Source: W0P28-013 sp963659365
Lineage (GTDB): Bacteria; Bacteroidota; Bacteroidia; Bacteroidales; Paludibacteraceae
Assembly: GCA_963659365.1 (NCBI GenBank)
Contig: CAVKTI010000002.1
Location: forward strand, 29,271-93,270
Direction: 5' to 3'
DNA length: 64,000 nucleotides
The notes below the pieces were generated by a model that saw only the letters and a program-made list of their open reading frames with translations, made no database searches and had not been told where the DNA came from. Position numbers and translations under genes: made by a program. Below are positions 1-8,184 of this stretch, piece by piece (position 1 is the stretch's first letter; every line of letters starts with the position of its first letter).

Positions 1-942
1 TATATCGCGGCGCGGCAGTTTCCTGTGCCTGTCGTCTGCATCGGCAATATCACTGTGGGCGGCACGGGCAAAACGCCCCACACCGAGTACCTGATTCGAC
101 TTTTTGCCGACCGACGCGTGGCGGTGCTCAGTCGCGGCTACAAGCGCAAAACAGCGGGATTCATCGTGGCTGATGCGCACACCACTGCCCACGACATTGG
201 CGACGAGCCGCTGCAAATGCACCTGAAATTCCCCGAAATCACGGTGGCTGTCGATGAAAAGCGCGCGCACGGCATCGACCAACTGCTGCGGCTGCCCAAT
301 CCGCCCGACATCATGCTGCTCGACGATGCGTTCCAACACCGCTATGTGCGGCCAAGTTTTGCCGTTGTTTTGGTCGATTTCAACCGACCGACCGACCGCG
401 ACACCTACCTGCCTTTGGGGCGACTGCGCGAGTCGCAAAGCGGGCTGCGCCGTGCCAACTGCATTGTCGTTACCAAATGCCCTGCCGACTATCAACCCGA
501 TGAAACGGCGTGGCGCAAGCGACTGCAACTCGCTGATAATCAGTCGATTTTCTTTACAAAAATCGCATACGATGCGCCGCAACCGCTTGTCGAAGGTTGC
601 ACGCTCGACCTGCGCCGCAAGCCAAATCTGCTGGCAGTAACGGGCATTGCTGCGCCGCAAAGCCTCTACCAGCACCTTGCGCCGCTGGCCAACAGTTTGG
701 AAACGCTGGCTTTTGCCGACCACCACGATTTTTCGCCGCACGACATCGACAAAGTGGCTGAAAAATTTGCCCTAATGGCCGAACCAAAAGCGATTGTGAT
801 TACCGAAAAAGACCGCGCTCGCCTGCAACAACTCTCCCTGCCCGACGACCTGCGCCGCCACATCTTCTCCATCGGCATACGCGTGGCGTTCCTCGCCGAC
901 GAGGCGCAATTCATCGCCCAATTCGATTGGGAATTTCTATAA
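1..942 (+). CDS. lpxK: Tetraacyldisaccharide 4'-kinase LpxK, 5' end cut by window edge
   Basis: LpxK phosphorylates the 4' position of the lipid A disaccharide at the inner membrane, a late step of lipid A synthesis. The frame is open from base 1 and reads YIAARQFPVPVVCIGNITVG, which joins directly to the P-loop GGTGKTP. A GTG at 25 could be read as a start, but the conserved FPVPVV lead-in lies before it, so the true start is upstream of the window. The roughly 314 residues seen are the bulk of a family usually about 340-370 long. Further family-like stretches are SRGYKRKTAGF, the DDAFQHR motif near residue 108, and VITEKDRARL near the C-terminus. The gene ends about 80 bp before an insertion sequence, and a hairpin follows at 965-985. 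The identification is secure. Confidence -1.
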   Translation, partial: YIAARQFPVPVVCIGNITVGGTGKTPHTEYLIRLFADRRVAVLSRGYKRKTAGFIVADAHTTAHDIGDEPLQMHLKFPEITVAVDEKRAHGIDQLLRLPNPPDIMLLDDAFQHRYVRPSFAVVLVDFNRPTDRDTYLPLGRLRESQSGLRRANCIVVTKCPADYQPDETAWRKRLQLADNQSIFFTKIAYDAPQPLVEGCTLDLRRKPNLLAVTGIAAPQSLYQHLAPLANSLETLAFADHHDFSPHDIDKVAEKFALMAEPKAIVITEKDRARLQQLSLPDDLRRHIFSIGIRVAFLADEAQFIAQFDWEFL

Positions 943-964
943 ATCGATAGCCTAAAACGACAAA

Positions 965-985
965 AGGCCGACTGAAAATCGGCCT
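965..985. terminator. Hairpin, probable terminator, stronger on the minus strand
   Basis: A stem AGGCCGA/TCGGCCT with a 7-nt loop lies 23 bp after the lpxK stop. Read on the minus strand it is followed by TTTTGTCGTTTT, a better U-tract than on the plus strand. It could end lpxK on one side and, before the IS landed, a minus-strand unit on the other. An outer CGACAA/TTGTCG pair extends the stem with mismatches. Confidence -1.
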
Positions 986-1021
986 CAAATCGTTGTCGAG
1001 CGGCAAACGCTACTCTATTTT

Positions 1022-1035
1022 TCCTGACTTCGTCA
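1022..1035 (+). repeat. Left terminal inverted repeat of the IS
   Basis: TCCTGACTTCGTCA matches the reverse complement of 2677-2690 without mismatch. It is followed after two bases by GCGTACCCC, a word that recurs at the other end. Confidence -1.
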
Positions 1036-1137
1036 ATGCGTACCCCAAAATAAATTTGAGAACAATGGTGCAATTCGCTGATGGCGTTTCATGAGCATTG
1101 TTCGCGTTATAATCTGTTTGCTATGCGGCAAAGTTAG

Positions 1138-2587
1138 TTATCTCGTAACAACCGTTTGCGCAAGTGCTAAGACTTTGTCTACGCTCATGTCTATATCAGA
1201 TTGCTTCAAGAGCCTTTCTAACTCTTTATAGACCTTCAGCGCAACAAAACAGATACAAATGTGCGCTTCGATTCGTCGGCGCGTAAAGTGAAACATCGGT
1301 CTTATCTCTATTTTCGATTTTGATATGCGAAAAGCCCTTTCTATATGCCATAAATTGTGGTATTCTGTAGAAACATCGCAAGCAGGCAAATTTGTGTTGG
1401 TAATATAACCTTTTAGCCCGTCCCATTGGGCATCAGCCTCGAGTTTGTCGTAATTGATAGAGACCTTTATGTCGCCATCTAATTTCAAAAACTTGTTATA
1501 ACCTCGTTTGTTAATGTGGTCTTTTGTGAGAGTTCCACGACTGTATGCTTTCTCTAAACGATGTATCCCCTTTTCCCTATTATAAACATCTTTTTTTGTA
1601 CGATCATCAGAGTAACTTACTAGCAATCGCCGCCCATTACCCTTATCGTACTCAACGATTTTTCCATTAATTTTCGGCTGCGCAAGTATCCATTTTTGTA
1701 TGTTTGCACTTTCATTTTTTATCTTTGCGCCTACGATGTATTTGTAGCCATTTTCCTCGAAATCAGCGATATTATCGTTATTCATCAACCCAGAATCTGC
1801 CACTACAATGAAATTGTGTAACCCATATTTTTCGACAAATTCTGTTACGATAGGCAACATTGTATGGCCTTCATATTTGTTCCCTTCGTGTATGCAATAC
1901 TCCAAAGAATAGCCCAGTGCTAACAAGCAAACCGAGTATTATTTGTGGATTTTTGTGCCGCCCTTCTTTTGAAAAACCTGTCTTGCGTAATTCATCTTCG
2001 TGGTCGATTTCAAAATAAAGGGTTGTTACATCATAAAACAAAACTCCAATCTGTCCATTGAGTATTTTCTTTGTGTGCAATACGCTAATGTCCTGCACTA
2101 TCTCGTGCTGACTATCGCTCAATTTGTCAAGATAACGATAAATTTTCGACAAACTAACATCTTCATCAAAATGATTTTTTAGATACTCAACAGTAGCCGC
2201 TTTGCTCGCTGGGAAAGCAAGGCGAGCCTTGACAAGTTGTCTAAACACAGAATCTTCAATTTGATTAAATCCTACGCTATCAAATACACAATCGAGTATC
2301 AAATCTGCGCCATTGATAGAGATGTTGGTAATGCAAGAAAGTATTTGCTCGGCATTCTTATACTCAACAGCGCACTTTTCGCTATACTCTTCAAAAAGAT
2401 CTAAACGAGGGTGTCTCCGTTCTTTCTCCTGTTCAATCCAAGCGCGAGCGTTAGATAGGAGTTTTTCCATCTCGTTTCGATTTTTAGCAATGCCTATTGT
2501 TACCAACTCCTTATAGCATCCTAATTTTTTTTTCAGCTACAACAATACTTACTGTCCCTGACCGATTTTTTTGCGTTTGATAAACAT
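1138..2587 (-). pseudogene. IS1634-family DDE transposase, broken by three frameshifts
   Basis: The reconstructed protein is about 480 residues. It begins MFIKRKK at 2587, continues NRSGTVSIVVAEKK, then LGCYKELVTIGIAKN, and ends in TVVTR at 1138. These are the hallmarks of IS1634-type transposases. The likely catalytic residues are D in FYDVTTLYFE, D in VVADSGLMNN and E in HIERAFRISKSK. Three homopolymer length changes break the frame: an A-run at 2566-2572, an A9 run at 2525-2533 (one base too many) and a GGG at 1913-1915 (one base too many). The shifts are not the -1 type used for programmed frameshifting in IS elements. No neighbouring gene shows such errors, so decay is more likely than bad sequence. 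Confidence -1.
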
Positions 2588-2600
2588 AAAAAAATGCTTT

Positions 2601-2656
2601 GCGTACCCCAAAATCGGGGTACGCGAAATTACAAATAATTGTCTATCAGACAATTA
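2601..2656. repeat. Two hairpins at the right end of the IS
   Basis: GCGTACCCC-6 nt-GGGGTACGC lies at 2601-2624, and TAATTGTCT-ATC-AGACAATTA (9-bp stem, 3-nt loop) at 2636-2656. They sit just upstream of the transposase start, where they could limit read-in transcription or mark the element end. Confidence -1.
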
Positions 2657-2676
2657 CAAAAATGCCGTTTTTTGAG

Positions 2677-2690
2677 TGACGAAGTCAGGA
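2677..2690 (-). repeat. Right terminal inverted repeat of the IS
   Basis: TGACGAAGTCAGGA is the exact inverted partner of 1022-1035. Confidence -1.
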
Positions 2691-2809
2691 GAGATTAATC
2701 GTTTCATAATTTGTTGGCTTTTAATGTTTTTCATCTATTTTGCGACAAAGAAAAATGAATTTATTGCGTTAAAAAGTGCAAAAAAGTAGAAAGAACCTGA
2801 CAAATAACC

Positions 2810-3901
2810 TCACTCGCAAAAGGCTACACGCGGGCGTACATCGCGGTCGAGCGGCGACTGGAAGCGCAGTTGCACGGGCAGCAACCACTTCCCTACCCTT
2901 TGTGCCAAAGTTGGCTCTTGGGCGGGGATTTCGAGCGTTTTGAGTCGCTGCAAATTGTCGGCGGCAATGGCGTAGTAGCGTTTGCTTTGCAGCGAGGTAA
3001 CGCAAAGCGTCCAGTCGCACAGATTGCCGATGATAGAGAGCGATTCGCAGGTGGGATCGAACAGCGGAATGTCGATTTGGCGCAGCGCGTAACTGCCCGC
3101 TTCGAGCATAAAAAAGCGTTTTTGTGCATCGCCGATGAATGCCAGCGCACGACGGTCGCGAAATTCGGCAACAAAAATGTGGCGCACCTCCACGCTGTCG
3201 GACAAAGCGATGGCACGCACATAAGGGCGGCCGCGCTGCATTTTCAGGTTGAACAATTTGCCCTCGGCATCAACAATGAGATAGCCGTTGTCGTACTCCT
3301 TGCGGCTGGTACCGTTGCCCGCCACGATTTTGGCAGGAAAGGTAAACCCTTTTTTCAGCAACATTTGTGTGAAGCGGTCGCTTTTGTCGCGATTCACCGC
3401 ATTGGCAGCCATATCGACAAACTCGATGCCGCTGTCGGTAATGCGAAACACATCGTCGGGCATCTGCAAATCGACGCGCCCCGAAAGCGATTCGAGTAGC
3501 GGATAGAGTGGCACCTGTGGGCGATTTACATCGCTCGGCGCGGTGCGGAAATTGAAATTTGTGGTCTGAATCACTCGTGGATTGACCGCCACGCCACAAA
3601 GCGAATCGGGCAGCCGCCCTTCGGAGAGGAGTTGGCGGTAGTAGAACGCTGGCAGAATGCTGTCGAACTGCGCTGCGGTGTAGGTGTGGCCGCTGCAATC
3701 GGTGTAGTGCATGATGCCGTCGCGGCTCTGCGTCTGTGCAAAATCACCCACCACCGAACTATAAAGCGTAAACGGCGTTTTGACAGAACCGTCGGTTGCA
3801 AAATGGTACGCCCAAGGCACTATCCATGCAACCAACGCCACACAGACGGCGCACAAAAAGAGGCGACCGCCAAGCAGCAGATATTTTTCGAGGTTGTTCA
3901 T
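2810..3901 (-). CDS. DUF4857-like membrane-anchored protein of a transport cluster
   Basis: This 363-residue protein has one N-terminal membrane segment (about residues 10-31, LFLCAVCVALVAWIVPWAY). The rest is a long, probably periplasmic region without a known catalytic motif. It resembles the DUF4857 family, which I recall as Bacteroidales-specific and encoded beside ABC transporter genes; that placement is from memory. The repetitive layout (GYLIVDAEGKLFNLKM, HIFVAEFRDRRALAF, YYAIAADNLQRL) suggests a beta-rich or propeller-like fold (inference). It is the last gene of the minus-strand cluster ABC ATPase, permease, DUF4857, separated from the permease by 403 bp of repeats. Its role is unknown; accessory or periplasmic sensor component of the transporter is the simplest guess. 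Confidence -1.
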   Translation of the reverse strand: MNNLEKYLLLGGRLFLCAVCVALVAWIVPWAYHFATDGSVKTPFTLYSSVVGDFAQTQSRDGIMHYTDCSGHTYTAAQFDSILPAFYYRQLLSEGRLPDSLCGVAVNPRVIQTTNFNFRTAPSDVNRPQVPLYPLLESLSGRVDLQMPDDVFRITDSGIEFVDMAANAVNRDKSDRFTQMLLKKGFTFPAKIVAGNGTSRKEYDNGYLIVDAEGKLFNLKMQRGRPYVRAIALSDSVEVRHIFVAEFRDRRALAFIGDAQKRFFMLEAGSYALRQIDIPLFDPTCESLSIIGNLCDWTLCVTSLQSKRYYAIAADNLQRLKTLEIPAQEPTLAQRVGKWLLPVQLRFQSPLDRDVRPRVAFCE

Positions 3902-4304
3902 GTTTTTTAGTTTATAAAGTGTGTAAAGTGTAAAGTGTATAAAGTGATTTCTAATTTCTAATTTCTAATTTCTGGTTTCTAGTTATTGATTTGAAAATTT
4001 GAAAATTTGAAAATTTGAAGATTAAGGCGTTTTTGGCATCGCAATTTGAAATTCTGAAATTGTCTTGGCAGTGGCCTCTTTTCCCATTTTCCCCAAAGGG
4101 GAAAATCCTTTCGTTTAATTATGAATTATGAATTATGAATTTAGAATTTAGAATTTAGAATCATGAGTTATTTGCGTTCCTAAACGCCACTGCATTTTTA
4201 ATTAAATGATTGGAAATTAGATAATTGGGTAATTAAAAAGTCTATGTTCTATGCTCTATGTTCTTAAAATCTATTCTTGCTACTCATATCTTGCGACTAA
4301 AAAA
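3902..4304. repeat. Intergenic repeat mosaic between transporter genes
   Basis: No gene is seen. The stretch is made of AT-rich tandem words: AAAGTGTATAAAGTG, TTTCTAATTTCTAATTTC, TTGAAAATTTGAAAATTTG, AATTATGAATTATGAATTT and TCTATGTTCTATGCTC. A hairpin TTTTCCCC-AAA-GGGGAAAA lies at 4087-4105. A reverse-oriented GTAGCAAG-type word (TTGCTACTCATATCTTGCG) at about 4274-4292 follows the stop of the permease in its sense direction. Confidence -1.
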
Positions 4305-4961
4305 CTACTCTTTTCCGTCTTTGAAGCGTTTGACCGAGAGAATCGGCAGGAGCAGGCTGAGTAGTGCAAAGAGTGTGAGCCACGGCACGAATGCGTTGTA
4401 GGCTTCGGGCGTTTCGGAGAGGAAGAAGAGGCGCAGACACGCCACTGCCACCACGCTATCGAACAGGCGCATGCGCCAAGTGGGTTCCAAGCAGACCCAC
4501 GCACCAAAGGCGTAGGCCGCCAAGCCCGCCACAAACCACGGCAACGCTGTGTGCATGATGTGCACCACGATTTCGGGCGCGAACCAGTGCGCCAAACCGA
4601 TGTGCAGCAGCAACAATGCGCACGCAAACAGCACCACAAGTGCCAACACGCCAAACGCCAGCATTTCGGCTACGGAGCGCAGGTAGTGTTGCGGCAGGTG
4701 CAGCGTGAGTTTCAGGCGTTTTTGTTGCATTTCGGGGACAAACTGCACGGCGGCAGCACAAAGTGCCACAATGAGCGGCACAAAGCGCAAAAGTTGTATG
4801 AACACCGCATCGCGCGTGAGTACCACCTCCCACAAGTGCGCCGCCCCTTTGAGCGCAACCAAGCGTTGCACATTGAGCAGCACATAGCCGCACAAAATCA
4901 GTGTAACCAGCGTGGCGACGGCGTAGAACCAGCGCATTTTTATCCATTCTTTGTAAAACAT
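4305..4961 (-). CDS. ABC transporter permease-type membrane protein
   Basis: The protein has 218 residues and about six hydrophobic segments, including RWFYAVATLVTLILCGYVLL near residue 10, FVPLIVALCAAAVQFV near 65, LAFGVLALVVLFACALLLL near 100, LPWFVAGLAAYAFGAWVCL near 140 and a C-terminal FALLSLLLPILSV. It starts MFYKEWIKMRW, a common opening for ABC-2-like permeases that begin on the cytoplasmic side. It lies between an ABC ATPase (5176-6063) and the DUF4857-like gene, so it most likely forms the membrane half of that ATPase. No substrate-specific motif is visible. Confidence -1.
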   Translation of the reverse strand: MFYKEWIKMRWFYAVATLVTLILCGYVLLNVQRLVALKGAAHLWEVVLTRDAVFIQLLRFVPLIVALCAAAVQFVPEMQQKRLKLTLHLPQHYLRSVAEMLAFGVLALVVLFACALLLLHIGLAHWFAPEIVVHIMHTALPWFVAGLAAYAFGAWVCLEPTWRMRLFDSVVAVACLRLFFLSETPEAYNAFVPWLTLFALLSLLLPILSVKRFKDGKE

Positions 4962-5175
4962 TTTCGTTTTTTTTCTAAAAAGTTCAATACTTGTTCGTTG
5001 TACGAGATTTGCAATCTGTTTATTGGGGATTTGTTGATTTGGTTATTTGGTTAAACCCCTCCGCTTCGCTCGTCCCCTTGCAAAGGGGACAAATTTGCGC
5101 TTAACAACGCCGCCAATCTTCAAATCTTCAAATTTTCAAATAATTAAATGATTGAAAATTAGATAATTAAGAAAT
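4962..5175. repeat. Intergenic repeat mosaic with hairpin module A
   Basis: It contains words of the type GATTTGTTGATTTGGTTATTT, module A at 5056-5090 (CCCCTCCGCTTCGCTC, then stem GTCCCCTT-GCA-AAGGGGAC at 5072-5090), and TTCAAATCTTCAAATTTTC. No gene or promoter is recognisable. Confidence -1.
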
Positions 5176-6063
5176 TCAATACTTGCCTGTTAGGCCGATG
5201 AATGCGTCTTCGAGCGACACGCGTTGTGCGGTGAAATTGGTGTATTGTACGCCTTTGTCGTGCAGTTGCGTTTGTATGGCATCGGGCGTGGCAAATGCGC
5301 CAAATTCGGCTTTACCGTGAAAAACCGACGGATTGTAAACGCCTTCCAGCGCAGGCAGCGACTGGGTTTCGCCCACCAAATCGAAATTGAATTGGCGGTA
5401 GGTGTCGAGCAGTTCCGCCACAGGTTTTTGCAGCAAAATCCGCCCATAATCCATCATGATGCAGTCGTCGATGAGGCGTTCCATATCTTGAATGATGTGC
5501 GATGTGAGGAAGACCGTTTTACCCGAACTCTTCACAAAATCGCGCAGATAGTCGATGAAAAGGCGGCGATAACCGGGGTCGAGTCCGAGCGAAAAGTCGT
5601 CGAGAATGAGCAGTTCGGGATTTTGCGCCATCAGCAAGCCAAGTGCCACCTGCGACCGCTGTCCGCACGACATGCGCGCAATTTTTTGGTGCGGTGCCAC
5701 ATGGAGCAGCGCCATCACATCGTAGTAAACCGACCGTTGCCAGCGTGGGTAGAAGCGCGCGTAAAAACGCTCGATCTGTTCGATAGTCATAAAAGTGTAC
5801 TGCACATGTCCTTCGATGAGCAGGCCGATATTTTGGCGCAGCGCAGGGTTCATCGTCAGGATATTCTGCCCGAAAATGCGGCATTCGCCACTGCGCGGTT
5901 TCAGAAATCCGCTCAAAATGTTGATGGTGGTGGTTTTGCCCGTGCCATTTTTACCAAGCAACCCCAGAATGCGCCCTTTTGGGACAGTAAAACTGAGGTT
6001 TTCGTAGATGCGGCGTTGGCCGTAGTAGTGTGTCAGGTTGATGCACTCGATCATAGTCGGCAT
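5176..6063 (-). CDS. ABC transporter ATP-binding protein
   Basis: A 295-residue nucleotide-binding subunit. It has Walker A GLLGKNGTGKTTT near residue 34, an unusual signature MSCGQRSQ in place of LSGGQ, Walker B LLILDDFSLGLD, and the switch histidine in FLTSHI. About 85 residues after the ATPase core (DLVGETQSLPALEG onward) form a C-terminal extension. It would pair with the permease at 4305-4961 and power export or import across the inner membrane. The start at 6063 (MPTMIECINL) could instead be the second Met three codons on. The degenerate signature is worth noting but occurs in ABC-2-like exporters. Substrate unknown. Confidence -1.
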   Translation of the reverse strand: MPTMIECINLTHYYGQRRIYENLSFTVPKGRILGLLGKNGTGKTTTINILSGFLKPRSGECRIFGQNILTMNPALRQNIGLLIEGHVQYTFMTIEQIERFYARFYPRWQRSVYYDVMALLHVAPHQKIARMSCGQRSQVALGLLMAQNPELLILDDFSLGLDPGYRRLFIDYLRDFVKSSGKTVFLTSHIIQDMERLIDDCIMMDYGRILLQKPVAELLDTYRQFNFDLVGETQSLPALEGVYNPSVFHGKAEFGAFATPDAIQTQLHDKGVQYTNFTAQRVSLEDAFIGLTGKY

Positions 6064-6522
6064 TTTTTTTCTAAAATCAGGTTCTATTTCTGTCGTGTGG
6101 AATTTGCAATCTATTTATTGTGAATTTGGTTATTTGGTTATCCAACCCCTCCGCTTCGCTCGTCCCCTTGCAAAGGGGACAGGTTTGCATCCAACAACAC
6201 CGCCAAATTATTATTCATTTTTCATTGTTAATTATTCATTTTCTTGACTATAGCCCCCTTTCCCGTTTCCCCCGATAGGGGGGAAAGCCACGCAGCCAAC
6301 AACGCTACCAAATTCAAAATTCTTAATTGGTTTTTAACCCCTCCGAAAAACTACCGTTTTTCTCGTCCCCTTGCAAAGGGGACAGGTTTGCATCCAACAA
6401 CACCGCCAATCTTCAAATTTTCAAATCTTCAAATGAAACACTTTTTACTTTCAACTTTATACACTTTCATACTATTTCGTCTTTACTCCTTATTCTTGAA
6501 AAAAATCACTATCGAAATTCCA
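6064..6522. repeat. Long intergenic repeat mosaic with modules A (twice) and D
   Basis: No gene. Module A occurs at 6146-6180 and, in a second form with an inserted GAAAAAC-TACC-GTTTTTC hairpin, at 6338-6383. Both are followed by the same tail AGGTTTGCATCCAACAACAC. Module D (TTTCCCCC-GATA-GGGGGGAAA type) is at 6266-6286. AT-rich words (TTATTCATTTTTCATTG, TTCAAATTTTCAAATC) fill the rest. This splits what looks like one functional gene cluster. Confidence -1.
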
Positions 6523-7083
6523 TTAAATCAGCATAAATATGATCGGGAGAGTGATGCCGAGCAGCAGTTCGATGCCGCCCCAGCCCCACAGACTGTGTTT
6601 GCCGCGCAACATCAGCACGCCAGTAAGCACAATCACAATCATGGCTACGGCGAAGATGTCGGAAAAGAGCGTCCATGCGCTGCTGGGGTTGTAGTGCAGT
6701 CGGCTGAGTGCGCCCAAAATCGGGCGGCGGCGCACACGCTCGTAGGTAACGCCGTTGGTCGGCAAATCGACCATCACATTGGAACCGCTTTTCAGAAAAA
6801 TTTTCAGCGTGTTATCGTTCGGGAAATAGTGCTTTGTGTAGTTGCCGTTTTCGCCAATATCGCTCAAAATTGCGTCGTTAATCGCCTGCTGGTCAATGAG
6901 TTGTTTCGGTGGCAACGGTTGTGCGAGCGTGTAGTTGCGCACGCTGATGTCGTACTGGCTGTTGAATGTGCTTTTGTGGTTCAGTGCGATGCCCGACACG
7001 GCATAGACCAGCAGCATTCCTGCAAAAATGTACGACAGATCGCGGTGCAGAAGACGGCACCATTTTCTGAATTTGTTCATCAT
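6523..7083 (-). CDS. PepSY-type membrane protein
   Basis: The protein has 186 residues. An N-terminal segment FRKWCRLLHRDLSYIFAGML runs into a membrane helix with a conserved-looking H. A periplasmic PepSY-like stretch follows (about residues 45-130, KHYFPNDNTLKIFLKSGSN), then RLHYNPSSAWTLFSDIFAV and two C-terminal helices. This is the arrangement of short PepSY-associated membrane proteins of Bacteroidota. Those often sit beside TonB receptors and are thought to act in metal or siderophore reduction in the inner membrane (established only for some members, such as XusC). The ATG overlaps the stop of the upstream lipoprotein gene (ATGA), so the two are translationally coupled. Confidence -1.
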   Translation of the reverse strand: MMNKFRKWCRLLHRDLSYIFAGMLLVYAVSGIALNHKSTFNSQYDISVRNYTLAQPLPPKQLIDQQAINDAILSDIGENGNYTKHYFPNDNTLKIFLKSGSNVMVDLPTNGVTYERVRRRPILGALSRLHYNPSSAWTLFSDIFAVAMIVIVLTGVLMLRGKHSLWGWGGIELLLGITLPIIFMLI

Positions 7084-7646
7084 TCGGCAATTTTATAATC
7101 GACCGCATCAATATGGTAGAACGAGAGGTAGTCTTTGCCCTCGTTGGTTTGCCGCTCGGCGATGCGTGTGCGAAAGTCGGCGATGCGTCCTTCGGGCGAG
7201 TTGGCAGTTTCTTGTCGCGCTTTTTTCTCGGTGTCGCAACCTGCTGCGCCGTTGTTGCCGTGCTGTTCGGCGGTGCGTGCGGCCAACTGCGCCTCCCAGC
7301 GTTGCAGGTAGGCCTCGTCGATGCGGTCTTCGCGCAGCACGCCAGTAACGGTTACGATGTGGTTCACACATTCGGGGTTGAAACTGCCGAGTGCCGCACT
7401 TTCGACACGAATGGTCTGTGTGTCGTCGCTGCCCATCAGAAAGATTTTGCGACCAGCATGCTTGCAGATGTGCGTGCAGACACCTTCGAAAGTAACGGTG
7501 TCGCCCACAAGGCTGTCGGCGTTGGCCAGCAGGTCGTCCACTTGGAGCGTGGCGTTGGTGGCGGCAGAATCCGCCGATTTTTGTACATTGCCGCAAGCCG
7601 TGCAGAGCATCGCCACCAGCAGCAGCGGAAGAGAAAGATGTTTCAT
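7080..7646 (-). CDS. Lipoprotein with an OB-fold-like domain
   Basis: The protein has 188 residues with a signal peptide and lipobox LCTAC (Cys near residue 18), so it should be lipidated after export. The region from VDDLLANADSLVGDTVTFEG to VTVTGVLREDR looks like the OB-fold lipoproteins of Bacteroidota. The HICKHAGRKIFLMGSDD stretch, with its C and H residues, could bind a metal or cofactor (inference). A charged segment with more His and Cys follows (residues 125-150). It is the first gene of the minus-strand cluster and overlaps the PepSY gene by 4 bp. It probably works with it at the outer face of the inner membrane or on the outer membrane. Confidence -1.
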   Translation of the reverse strand: MKHLSLPLLLVAMLCTACGNVQKSADSAATNATLQVDDLLANADSLVGDTVTFEGVCTHICKHAGRKIFLMGSDDTQTIRVESAALGSFNPECVNHIVTVTGVLREDRIDEAYLQRWEAQLAARTAEQHGNNGAAGCDTEKKARQETANSPEGRIADFRTRIAERQTNEGKDYLSFYHIDAVDYKIAE

Positions 7647-8184
7647 TGTTTCTAGTTTCTCAAAATTGCTGTCGCAATTTTTGTTTCTAAGTTTCTATGT
7701 TTTTTCGCGCTTCGCGCTGTTTCAGAATTTCAAGTTTCAAGTTTTCGGTAGCCGAAACGCCTAAATTATTATTCATTATTCATTGTTAATTGTTTATTGC
7801 CCTCATAACCCCGCCCGAAAAACTGCCGTTTTTCTCGTCCCCTTGCAAAGGGGACAGGTTCGCACACAAATTGGTTCAGCCCTCTCCCCTTTTCAAGGGG
7901 AGTACCTGCGAAGCAGGGGAAGGGTTTTCTTTTAATTAAGAATTATGAATTAAGAATTAAGAATTATCTGCGTTCCGAAACGCTGCAATCATTGTTCATT
8001 TTTCTCGGACGCACTCGGTGCGTCCCTACAATTTGAAATCTGAAATCTGAAATTCTGAATTTTTGCGATAAGCGAGCGCAGTGCCAAACTCGTTTGGACA
8101 ATGCCGAGCGGAGCAAAAATCAAATAAATTTTGTCATTGCGGCTCTGCCGCATCACTTCTCACTTCTAACTTCTCACTGCTCAC
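7647..8184. repeat. Intergenic repeat mosaic with six kinds of hairpin module
   Basis: No gene. The modules are, in order: E (AAAATTGC-TGTC-GCAATTTT, 7662-7681), GCGC-TTC-GCGC near 7707, J (TTTCGG-TAG-CCGAAA near 7743), A (7809-7855), B (CTCCCCTT-TTC-AAGGGGAG, 7884-7902, plus CCTGC-GAA-GCAGG, 7905-7917), C (GGACGCAC-TCG-GTGCGTCC, 8007-8025) and K (TGCGGC-TCT-GCCGCA, 8138-8152). Between them are AT-rich 10-mer words. No promoter for the minus-strand cluster could be recognised here. Confidence -1.

Larger units (their letters stand above)
1022..2690 (-). mobile_element. IS1634-like (IS4 superfamily) insertion sequence, decayed
   Basis: About 1.67 kb is bounded by 14-bp terminal inverted repeats TCCTGACTTCGTCA (1022-1035) and its complement (2677-2690). 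It carries one transposase gene on the minus strand. No target-site duplication is obvious in the flanks (CTATTTT on the left, GAGATTA on the right), which suggests an old insertion, end decay or slightly wrong boundaries. Hairpins lie between the transposase start and the right end (2601-2656). The word GCGTACCCC at 1038-1046 near the left end recurs inside the right-end hairpin. Confidence -1.

Noticed and set aside
1871..1926. Programmed frameshift in the IS transposase
   Set aside because: The shift needed is +1 (or -2) and there are three of them, not the single -1 slip used by IS elements.
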